Shown one piece after another: positions 6,351-13,381 of a DNA stretch of 20,160 nt. The number at the start of each line of letters is the position of its first letter. The first letter of the stretch is position 1. Made by a program: the position numbers and the translations under genes. The DNA lies in contig JAFTNI010000065.1 in the NCBI GenBank assembly GCA_017451975.1, forward strand, positions 1 to 20,160, given 5' to 3'. This DNA is from Clostridia bacterium (GTDB taxonomy: Bacteria > Bacillota > Clostridia > Oscillospirales > CAG-272). A model generated the notes under the pieces. The model was not told the origin of the DNA and ran no database searches. It saw only the letters and a list, made by a program, of their open reading frames with translations.

Positions 6351-7937
6351 TTAATTTACCTTATAAATTGCCGCTTCGTATGGCGCGAATACATTATTTT
6401 CGTGCTCAGGGTAATTACCGAGCAGGCGCACACAGCCTTCAGGCAGCTCAATTTTCGTTTCCTTTTCGAAGTTGCAAAGTACAATCAGCTTTTCGCCCGC
6501 ATATTCTCTGAGGTAGAGAAAATGGTTTTTTGCTTCGCCCGTTATATCCTCAAAGCTGCCGCGGCGCAAAACCGCGCTGGATTTGCGAAGAGCAAGCAAG
6601 GCTTTATAATAGCGGAAAACAGATTTTTCGCGCGCCATATCCGCGCATACGTTGATTTCCTCATATTTTGAGTATAGGGGAAGCCAGGGCTTTGCACCTT
6701 CGTTAAATCCGCCGCACACTCCGCCGTTCCACGGCATGGGGTGGCGTGCGTTATCGCGCGTACCGAAGTTTACAAGCCGCCATATTTCCTCTTCGCCAAG
6801 TAAATCTTTATATGCGCGGTAGAAAGCAGTCGTTTCCATATCGTCAAAATCTTCTATTTTATCGAAATAGGAGTTTGTTACGCCTATTTCCTGCCCTTGG
6901 TATATAAATGGTATACCGCGCATTCCGTAGAGCATTGTGGCAAACATAGTGGCGCTTTCATAGCGGAGCGCGCCGTCGTTTGCAAAGCGCGAAACGCACC
7001 TGCCCTGGTCGTGGTTTTCGATAAAAAGCGTATATATCAAGCCGTTTTCCTCGGTCGTTTTTTGCCATTTTGCAAAAACGTCGCGGAACTCCGAAAGCGA
7101 AAAATTCTTCGGCTCGAAGCGCCCCGTGCAGTTGCGGGTTATATGTTTGAACTGAAAAACCGTGGTAAGCTCGCCGCGGTCTGCGCCCGTTAGCTTGCGT
7201 ATGTTTTCCACGTTCGCGCTCCAGCATTCGCCAACGGTGAAAATGCCAGCGCACTTTTCACGGTCGAAAAGCTCATTTATATATTCGTGGAGGTGCGGCC
7301 CCTTGTTCATACGGTTGTTTTCCCAATCCTTGGATATCATATCTATAACGTCACAGCGGAAGCCGTCTACGCCAAGGTCTATCCAGAAATCTAGCACCTT
7401 TTTCATTTCCTCGCGCACACGCGGGTTTTCCCAGTTGAGGTCTGCCTGCGTGGGGTCGAAGCAGTGAAGGTAATACTGCCCGGCGACATCGTCGTATTTC
7501 CAGGCGGATTCAAAGCAAGCCACCCAATCGTTGCGCGGCTTATCTGCCCATATGTAAAAATCGCGGTAGGGGCTTGCCTTGCTTTTACGCGCTTCGCGGA
7601 ACCAATAATGCTCTGTAGATGTGTGGTTAGGCACGAAATCGACTATAAGCTTTATGCTGTTTGCGTGCATTTCCGCGAGCATTTCCTTGAAATCTTCCAT
7701 CGTGCCGAATTCTTCTTGCACGGCGCGGTAATCGGAAATATCGTAGCCGCCGTCGTTTCCGGGGCTTTTGTAGTGCGGCGAAAGCCACACGGCGTTTACG
7801 CCTAGCTCGAGAAGGTAAGGTATTTTTTCCGTGATACCGCGAAGATCTCCCTTGCCGTCGTTATTGCTGTCTTTGAAGGAACGCGGGTATATCTGATAAA
7901 ATATAAGGTCGAGAAAATTTTCGTATTTTTCCGTCAT
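6351..7937 (-). CDS. GH13 alpha-glucosidase, oligo-1,6-glucosidase type
   Basis: Cytoplasmic exo-acting glycosidase that releases glucose from the non-reducing end of short alpha-glucosides. At 528 residues it is near the GH13 subfamily 31 norm (about 555). Visible are the calcium loop DSNNDGKGD (23-31), DFVPNHTS (100-107), GFRCDVIDM with nucleophile Asp196, VGECW with acid/base Glu237, and ENHD with the stabilising Asp310. The residue after the nucleophile is Val, which in this subfamily goes with alpha-1,6 (isomaltose-type) rather than alpha-1,4 preference. No signal peptide. AGGAGC (7943-7948) supports the ATG at 7937; the open frame runs on to 7997 through the promoter. Trehalose-6-phosphate hydrolase or sucrose-type activity is a less likely alternative. 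Confidence 0.9.
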   Translation of the reverse strand: MTEKYENFLDLIFYQIYPRSFKDSNNDGKGDLRGITEKIPYLLELGVNAVWLSPHYKSPGNDGGYDISDYRAVQEEFGTMEDFKEMLAEMHANSIKLIVDFVPNHTSTEHYWFREARKSKASPYRDFYIWADKPRNDWVACFESAWKYDDVAGQYYLHCFDPTQADLNWENPRVREEMKKVLDFWIDLGVDGFRCDVIDMISKDWENNRMNKGPHLHEYINELFDREKCAGIFTVGECWSANVENIRKLTGADRGELTTVFQFKHITRNCTGRFEPKNFSLSEFRDVFAKWQKTTEENGLIYTLFIENHDQGRCVSRFANDGALRYESATMFATMLYGMRGIPFIYQGQEIGVTNSYFDKIEDFDDMETTAFYRAYKDLLGEEEIWRLVNFGTRDNARHPMPWNGGVCGGFNEGAKPWLPLYSKYEEINVCADMAREKSVFRYYKALLALRKSSAVLRRGSFEDITGEAKNHFLYLREYAGEKLIVLCNFEKETKIELPEGCVRLLGNYPEHENNVFAPYEAAIYKVN

Positions 7938-7968
7938 AGCTTGCTCCTGATAAATGTTATATATAGAA

Positions 7969-7997
7969 ATTATACTCGCACGCAGAAGAAAAGTCAA
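7969..7997 (-). promoter_or_regulatory. GH13 alpha-glucosidase promoter
   Basis: On the minus strand, TTGACT (7992-7997), a 17-nt spacer and TATAAT (7969-7974), nearly consensus. The start codon lies about 30 nt beyond the -10. No clear CcpA (cre) site was found around it. Confidence 0.8.
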
Positions 7998-8094
7998 GGC
8001 GCACGAGAAAAAGGAGTCACGGAAATGAATTTAATATTATTTAAAAAGGAGTTGTTTTTTATTTAAAATCCTATTTGATTATTCGGAGCGTTTA

Positions 8095-8140
8095 TTTAAC
8101 TCAATTATTGAGTTAAAGCCAATACTCAATTTACGAGTAT
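8095..8140. promoter_or_regulatory. Two tandem operators upstream of the small Xre repressor
   Basis: TTTAACTCAA (8095-8104) and TTGAGTTAAA (8108-8117) form a perfect 10-bp inverted repeat around TTA. A second site, ATACTC (8122-8127) and GAGTAT (8135-8140), follows. Both share the core ACTC-N7-GAGT with centres 25 bp apart, as expected for paired Cro/CI-type operators bound by the protein encoded just downstream. A clean promoter is hard to assign here. Confidence 0.7.
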
Positions 8141-8166
8141 GTTAATATTTTAAAAGGGGTGATGCT

Positions 8167-8391
8167 ATGGATTATCGTGAAAGATTGCGCGCGGTGCGTG
8201 AGGACAGGGATTTAACGCAAAAGGAAATAGGCGGGCTTCTGAACAAATCTCAGCAGGGCTATAGCCATATCGAATCGGGAAGAGCAGAGCTTAAAATAGA
8301 CGATTTGAAAACGCTATGCCGCTTTTACGGTCTTTCCGCAGATTACCTTATAGGCTTGAGCGACGAAATGTCGAATTTGCCTAAAAAATAA
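8167..8391 (+). CDS. Small stand-alone Xre (Cro/CI-type) repressor
   Basis: A 74-residue protein that is almost entirely one helix-turn-helix domain (residues 6-62: LTQKEIGGLLNKSQQGYSHIESG, then the helix pair ending GLSADYLIGLSD). Such proteins act as dimeric repressors, often of their own gene. The start follows AGGGGTGATG, a good ribosome binding site. The two palindromes at 8095-8140 are its likely targets. Its gene is followed by a terminator, so it is probably transcribed alone. Whether it also controls the divergent GH13 gene or the GH3 gene downstream is open. Confidence 0.88.
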   Translation: MDYRERLRAVREDRDLTQKEIGGLLNKSQQGYSHIESGRAELKIDDLKTLCRFYGLSADYLIGLSDEMSNLPKK

Positions 8392-8412
8392 TTCTAATAT
8401 TGTGCAAAATGC

Positions 8413-8447
8413 AAGCAAGGCGGGCGAGAAAACCGCTTTGTTTTTTT
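8413..8447 (+). terminator. Terminator after the small Xre gene
   Basis: An 11-bp stem with two G-U pairs (8413-8423 with 8433-8443) encloses a 9-nt loop, followed by a long T run (TTTTTTTG). Confidence 0.7.
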
Positions 8448-8465
8448 GTTTTTGTCGAAAGTTTA

Positions 8466-8494
8466 TTGACAAAATGCTTTTTATATGGTAGAAA
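8466..8494 (+). promoter_or_regulatory. Promoter of the GH3 gene; decides its start codon
   Basis: TTGACA (8466-8471), a 17-nt spacer and TAGAAA (8489-8494) with TGG before it (extended -10). Because the ATG at 8485 lies inside this promoter, translation must begin downstream, at 8542. Confidence 0.65.
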
Positions 8495-8541
8495 ATACAA
8501 TATATAAACCTTTTTATAAGGTAAAAAATGAGGATTATTTT

Positions 8542-11500
8542 ATGAGTTGCAAATATGAAAATTCTTCCGTAAGGGAAAAGCTTGCGCGCGAAATTGCGAG
8601 CGAGGGCATAGTTCTTCTTAAAAACGTTGAAGAAATGCTTCCTTTTGAAAAAGAAAAGGTTGCCGTTTTCGGCAGAACACAGGTCGACACCATAAAGTGC
8701 GGCACGGGTTCGGCTTTCTGCGAAAGCGAATATTGTGTGAGCATACTGGACGGCATGAAAAACGCGGGTATAGACGTTTACGCGCCTCTTGCCGAAAAAT
8801 ACTCTGCGTGGTGCGCGGAAAACACCATTGCCACATACGGCGTATGGGGCAGCGGCTCACACATTATGGCAGAAATGCCCATTTCTGAAGAGGAAATGTG
8901 CGAAGCGGCAGCGGCTTGCGAAAAAGCAGTTTTCGTCGTGGGCAGAACCGCGGGCGAAAACGATGACAGCTCCCCCACAGACGGCGACTTCCGCCTTTCG
9001 CCCGACGAGCGCTCGATTTACGAAATGCTACGCAAGCATTTCGATAAAATCGCCGTTATAATAAACTCGGGAAACCTTATTGATATTTCCTTTACGAAAT
9101 ATGAAGAGGTAAAAGCGGTTATTATGCTCAACCTTCCCGGTATGGAGGGCGGCAACGCGCTTGGCGACGTGCTTTCGGGCAAGGTTTACCCCAGCGGTAA
9201 GCTTACCGATACTATTGCAAAAAGATATATCGACTACCCTACGGCGGAATATTTCGGCCGCAAGGCAGGTATTATACAGAATTACTACGAAGATATTTTC
9301 GTGGGCTACAGATACTTCGAAACTTTCAGCGATGAAACGCACAGGGTTCTTTACCACTTCGGCCACGGTCTTTCCTACACGACGTTTGAAAAAAAGGTGG
9401 TTTCTTTCGAATGCACGGGCATAGAGGGCGAAGTAAAAGTAAAGGTTTCTGTTAAGAATACGGGCGCGAAATATGCGGGCAAGGAAGTTGTTATGCTCTA
9501 CAGTTCCGCACCCGAAGAGGCGCACGCGCCGAAATACGAGCTTCGCGCTTTTGAAAAGACGAAGCTTCTCGCCCCGGGCGAAGAACAAACGCTTGAAATT
9601 TCCTTCCCCACGGAAGAAATTGCAAGCTTTTGCGACATGGATGGTAAAGACGAATGGCAGATAGTTTCCGGCGAATATAAATTCTATTACGGCGCAAGCA
9701 CGGCAGAGCTTGAACTGGTGGGAACGGTATTCAACACAAATCCCCGTATTGTGAAAAAATGCGCTCATATCCCCACGGAGCTTGGCGAACGCCTTACCGC
9801 CGAGGGAAGATATGAAAAGCTCGATGCTATTCCGCCCGATATTTCCAACGGTATTCCCGTCGGCCCCTCTGACGCGCTTTTTGTTGAGGCAGAGCAGTAT
9901 GCCGAAATGGACGAGGAAATGGCGGCGGCATTTGCAGAAAACGAGGTAAGCACGGAAAATATGCGCGTTTACCGCCTGAATATGGCGGCTGCGGGCACGT
10001 ACAGGCTCAAGTTCAGCGCCGAAAAAATGCCGAAGGAGGCATACCTCGGCCTGCATCCGCTTGCATATTTTGAAAATTATTTTGTGGAAGACGGCGCGGA
10101 AATAATACTCCCACCGGGAACAGTGGCATTTTCCTTTGTGGGCGAGGGCGAAGCACCGCTTGTTTCCTTTGAATTTGAAAAGCTTGATGAAACGGTATAC
10201 GTTAAAGGAAAAGGCACCTCGCTTCTTGAATGCGGCAAGTTTACGGAGTGCGCGCTCTACGTTATAGCGCGCCAGTTTGAAGATGAAGAAGGGCTTATAA
10301 AGCACGGCCGCGGTCTTTTCCGTATGCACACGCCCGGCAGATACGCTATGTACAAGCTGGAGGTGGAAAAGGCGGGCTACTACGACCTTACGCTCCGCTA
10401 CAGCACGTACCACGACACGCGCGACCTTGCAAAAACTTACTCCTTCATGGTTTCCAACGTAACGCAGACGATAGAATCTGTAACGCTCGAAAAAACCACG
10501 GAGGAGGATGCACCGTTCGTGTTCCGCACGGCGGCGCCCATACGCTTGGCGCTCCCTGCAGGCGAAGCATACCTGAAGATAGTTTCCAAAACCACGAAAA
10601 CACCCCACCTTGCTTATATAGAGCTGAAGCCCAGCACGAGAAACGTGTATATCGAGGAGGAGCAGGAAGAAAGCTTCGATGCAGAAAACATTCCGCTTGA
10701 GGCAAGCTCGCCCGATGGCATTTACCCCAGAAAAGAACTCCCTGCCATCGCGGGAAAATATGACTTCCGCAACGTTCTTTCGGGCAAGATAACTCTCGAC
10801 GAATTTGTGGCAGACCTTTCCGACGCGGAGCTTGCCGCGCTTTCCTGCGGCAACAAAAACGGTCATATAGGCAGAGTTTCCGCGCGCGGTATACCCGAAT
10901 GCTATTGGTCAGACGGCTCTGTGGGCTACAGGCAGAACTATAAGGTTACGGTTTACCCCTCCAGCACGATGGTGGCGGCAACGTGGAACAAGGAGCTTGC
11001 GCGCGAATTCGGCAGAAGCATAGGCTGCGAGGGCAACCTCTACAACGTAGAAGTGTGGCTTGCGCCCGCCATAAACATTCACAGCGACCCCTGCTTCGGC
11101 AGAAACTTCGAATAGATGTCCGAGGACCCTTACGTTACGGGCGCTATCGCCGCTGAAATCGTAAAGGGCGTGCAGGAATTTTCCGTTGCGGCGACGGTTA
11201 AGCACTTCGCTGCGAACAACACGGAATACCAGCGTATGAAATCCAACAGCCGTGTTTCCGCAAGGGCACTGCGCGAAATTTATATGAAGGCTTTTGAAAT
11301 CATAATAAAAGAAGCGAAGCCCTACGCGATTATGACATCTTATAACCATATCAATGGCATAAAGGTAAGCGAAAACCCGCTTTTCGTGGAGCAGATTATG
11401 AGAAACGAATACGGCTTCGAGGGGCTCGTTATGTCCGACTTCTCAAACGACTCCGACCACGTGCGCGAGCTTGCGGCAACGCAGGACCTCAAAATGCACT

Positions 11501-11631
11501 TTGGCGACCCTCGCACGGTTTGCAAGCACATGGCGGAAGGCACGCTTTCGCGCGAAACCGTTCGTGCTTGCGTAAAACGCGTGCTTGAGCTTATTATGAA
11601 AACGACTTGCGTGAATTCCGAAGTGAAATAA
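8542..11631 (+). pseudogene. GH3 beta-glucosidase with permuted domain order, interrupted by an in-frame TAG
   Basis: Read through the stop, this is a 1029-residue GH3 enzyme removing beta-linked glucose (or xylose) from oligosaccharides. Domain order is reversed: the alpha/beta sandwich (GH3 C domain) comes first (about 21-280, with AGENDDSS holding a candidate acid/base Glu139). A fibronectin-like domain follows (about 295-395), then two beta-rich, CBM-like segments (about 447-547 and 568-697). The catalytic TIM-barrel domain is last (about 750-1025), with SDGSVGYR, KHFAANN and the nucleophile in MSDF (Asp966). A TAG at 11113-11115 replaces the Tyr of the conserved GRNFEY-SEDP motif; the frame resumes without shift. 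If the stop is respected, the 857-residue product lacks the nucleophile and is inactive. GAGGA (8530-8534) is 7 nt before ATG 8542. No signal peptide. Confidence 0.9.
11113..11115 (+). other. In-frame amber codon splitting the GH3 gene
   Basis: The codons around it read GAA-TAG-ATG-TCC-GAG. The neighbouring residues belong to a motif in which the TAG position is normally Tyr, and TAC or TAT becomes TAG by one base change. The ATG right after it has no ribosome binding site, so independent translation of the last 171 codons is unlikely. Confidence 0.9.
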
Positions 11632-11643
11632 CAGAATATAACA

Positions 11644-11670
11644 AAAAACTCCACGTATCGTGGAGTTTTT
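11644..11670. terminator. Bidirectional terminator between the GH3 and metallophosphoesterase genes
   Basis: A perfect 12-bp stem (11644-11655 with 11659-11670), loop TAT, with A and T tracts as the outer base pairs. It can end both converging transcripts. Confidence 0.88.
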
Positions 11671-11678
11671 GTTGCTTT

Positions 11679-12488
11679 TTATTCTATTTCAATAAGGCGG
11701 GCTTTGCCTTTGAAAAGCCCCGATGTCATGTAGTGCGTTTTGCTGCCCAGTGTTCGCTCCTCGTCGCGGTGGCCGTGCCCCGCAACCGTAGCGAGCACAA
11801 GCGGGTGGTGCAGAAGAAGCTCTATCATTTCGTGGCTCGTGCGGTAATCTTCCTCGGTAAGGCGCACGTTTTCGTGGTACGGCGCTTTGAGGTTGAGTAG
11901 CTCATCCCAAACGGCATCGTGGAAAAAGACCAGCATGGGGAGCCCGCGCTCAAGCTCGCGCTTGAAGGCCTCTACCGTCTTTTTCGGGAAGTAATCCAGG
12001 CTATTATCGGCAGTGACGATATTCACTCCGCCCACAATGCGGCTTTCGAAATACAAATTGAAGCACCCAAGCTCGCGCTCAAGTTTTGCGCGCGCCGTTT
12101 CGGGGTAGGGGTAAGGCTCCTCCATAGTGCGGCGGCACACGCGCTGATGCTCGTGTCCGCCCGGGGAAAACATCAGGTCCTCACCCGCGATGATATCCTT
12201 GAAAACGGTAAGGTTTCCGTGAGTGTAAATATCCATAGCGTCGCCCGTGCAAACGAGAAGTGCGCCCTCTTTTTTTGCAAGAGCCATTGCTTGCTCAAAA
12301 TATTCTTTCGGGGTAAAGGGCGGAAAGCCGCCTTCTCGGCGAAAAACGCCGCGGCGCTTTTCCATCAATTTTCTGTGCTCGGGCGTGTCGCTTTCGTCGG
12401 CATAGGTGAGGTGTATATCTGTTATATGAAGTATTTTTACAGGCTTTTCCAAGCCTGCGTGAAGCTTTGTATGTGTAAGCTCTATCAT
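11679..12488 (-). CDS. Calcineurin-like metallophosphoesterase
   Basis: A 269-residue protein with the metal-binding motifs of the family in order: HITDIH (Asp24, His26), VCTGDAMD (Asp83), GGHEH (about 110-114, in place of the usual GNHE), FFHD (about 188-191) and GHGHRD (about 237-242). It should hydrolyse a phosphoester with two metal ions in the cytoplasm; the substrate is unknown. It begins 6 nt after the rsmE stop and is therefore almost certainly co-transcribed with it. A GGAG about 12 nt before the ATG lies inside the rsmE end. The Gly-for-Asn change in the third motif is unusual, since that Asn normally binds metal. Confidence 0.85.
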   Translation of the reverse strand: MIELTHTKLHAGLEKPVKILHITDIHLTYADESDTPEHRKLMEKRRGVFRREGGFPPFTPKEYFEQAMALAKKEGALLVCTGDAMDIYTHGNLTVFKDIIAGEDLMFSPGGHEHQRVCRRTMEEPYPYPETARAKLERELGCFNLYFESRIVGGVNIVTADNSLDYFPKKTVEAFKRELERGLPMLVFFHDAVWDELLNLKAPYHENVRLTEEDYRTSHEMIELLLHHPLVLATVAGHGHRDEERTLGSKTHYMTSGLFKGKARLIEIE

Positions 12489-12494
12489 ATTGCT

Positions 12495-13235
12495 TTAAAG
12501 CTCCGTTTCTGCGTGGAGCATACACATGGCGACGGAGGCTATAGCTGCCGTTTCTGTGCGCAGTATGCGCGCGCCGAGCGAGATGCACTCGCCGCCCGCT
12601 TCAAGCGCTAAATCTATTTCCTTCGGCTCAAAGCCGCCCTCGGGCCCGATAAGTATGCCAATGTCCATGCCGCGCGCCATTTTTGCAAGCGCCTCTTTTG
12701 TGGCAGCCATGCCGCGCTCATTTTCGTAAGGCACAAGGAAAAGCCCCATGCCGCGCGCTTTTTCCATAGCCTGCTTATATGAAAGCACGTCGCAAACGGT
12801 GGGTATAACGTTGCGCTTGCTTTGCTTTGCCGCGCTTTCCGCTATAGCCTGCCAGCGTGCGCGGCGGCTTTCCTTTTTCTTTTCGTCGAGCTTTACCACG
12901 CTTCTGTGCATTTCCACGGGTACGATTTCATAAACGCCAAGCTCCACAGCTTTCTGAATGATAAGCTCCATTTTATCGCTTTTTGGAAGCCCCTGGAAAA
13001 GATATATTTTTACGGGAAGCTCTGTTTCGCGGTAGTTTTCTTCCAGTACCTTTGCCGTTACTGCCGCTTCGCTGATGCTTTCTATTTCGCAAAGGTGGCT
13101 TTTGCCGCCCTCGCTTACCAAAATCTGCTCGCCCTCACGCATACGCAGAACGTTTTTTATATGGTTGCAGTCTGCGCCCGTTACCGTAAAGATATCGCCC
13201 GCGCGGCTGCCTTCGTTTACAAAAAAATTATACAT
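12495..13235 (-). CDS. rsmE: 16S rRNA m3U1498 methyltransferase
   Basis: Methylates N3 of U1498 in 16S rRNA of the small ribosomal subunit, using S-adenosylmethionine. The 246 residues match the usual length. An N-terminal PUA-like domain (about 1-70) is followed by a SPOUT domain with QGLPKSDKMELIIQKAVELG (81-100), IGPEGGF (196-202) and the trefoil-knot motif LGARILRTETA (220-230). The ATG is preceded by AGAGGT about 8 nt upstream. First gene of a two-gene operon with the phosphoesterase. In many Firmicutes rsmE follows prmA and dnaJ, which are not here. Confidence 0.95.
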   Translation of the reverse strand: MYNFFVNEGSRAGDIFTVTGADCNHIKNVLRMREGEQILVSEGGKSHLCEIESISEAAVTAKVLEENYRETELPVKIYLFQGLPKSDKMELIIQKAVELGVYEIVPVEMHRSVVKLDEKKKESRRARWQAIAESAAKQSKRNVIPTVCDVLSYKQAMEKARGMGLFLVPYENERGMAATKEALAKMARGMDIGILIGPEGGFEPKEIDLALEAGGECISLGARILRTETAAIASVAMCMLHAETEL

Positions 13236-13265
13236 AAAATTTACCTCTGTATTTTTTATGCTTTA

Positions 13266-13294
13266 AGTATAGCAGAAAAGCGCGGGTTTTACAA
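13266..13294 (-). promoter_or_regulatory. rsmE promoter
   Basis: On the minus strand, TTGTAA (13289-13294), a 17-nt spacer and TATACT (13266-13271). It lies back to back with the promoter of the leucine-rich repeat gene. Confidence 0.7.
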
Positions 13295-13321
13295 TGGGAA
13301 AATAATATATTTTCCATACGG

Positions 13322-13350
13322 TTGCTTTTTTTGTACATATATGCTATACT
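13322..13350 (+). promoter_or_regulatory. Promoter of the Xre/leucine-rich repeat gene
   Basis: TTGCTT (13322-13327), a 17-nt spacer and TATACT (13345-13350) preceded by TGC (extended -10). The leader is short, about 25 nt. Confidence 0.7.
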
Positions 13351-13381
13351 GTAAAAAACAAACACCTACGCGAGGTAACAA

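Noticed and set aside
8485..8541. Upstream start (ATG 8485) for the GH3 gene
   Set aside because: It lies inside the -35/-10 promoter and lacks a ribosome binding site; ATG 8542 has GAGGA 7 nt upstream.
9028..10866. Long minus-strand open frame (612 codons) inside the GH3 gene
   Set aside because: Antisense shadow of the GH3 reading frame: no ribosome binding site, low-complexity Arg/Phe/Lys-rich product, while the + strand has clear GH3 motifs.
11113..11115. Pyrrolysine or global amber recoding
   Set aside because: Another gene in the window ends in TAG followed by promoter DNA, and the TAG replaces a conserved Tyr in a family with no known pyrrolysine; kept only as a remote option in the finding.
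11116..11631. Independent gene starting at the ATG after the amber codon
   Set aside because: No Shine-Dalgarno sequence precedes it and the product is the second half of a GH3 catalytic domain, so it is the tail of the interrupted gene.
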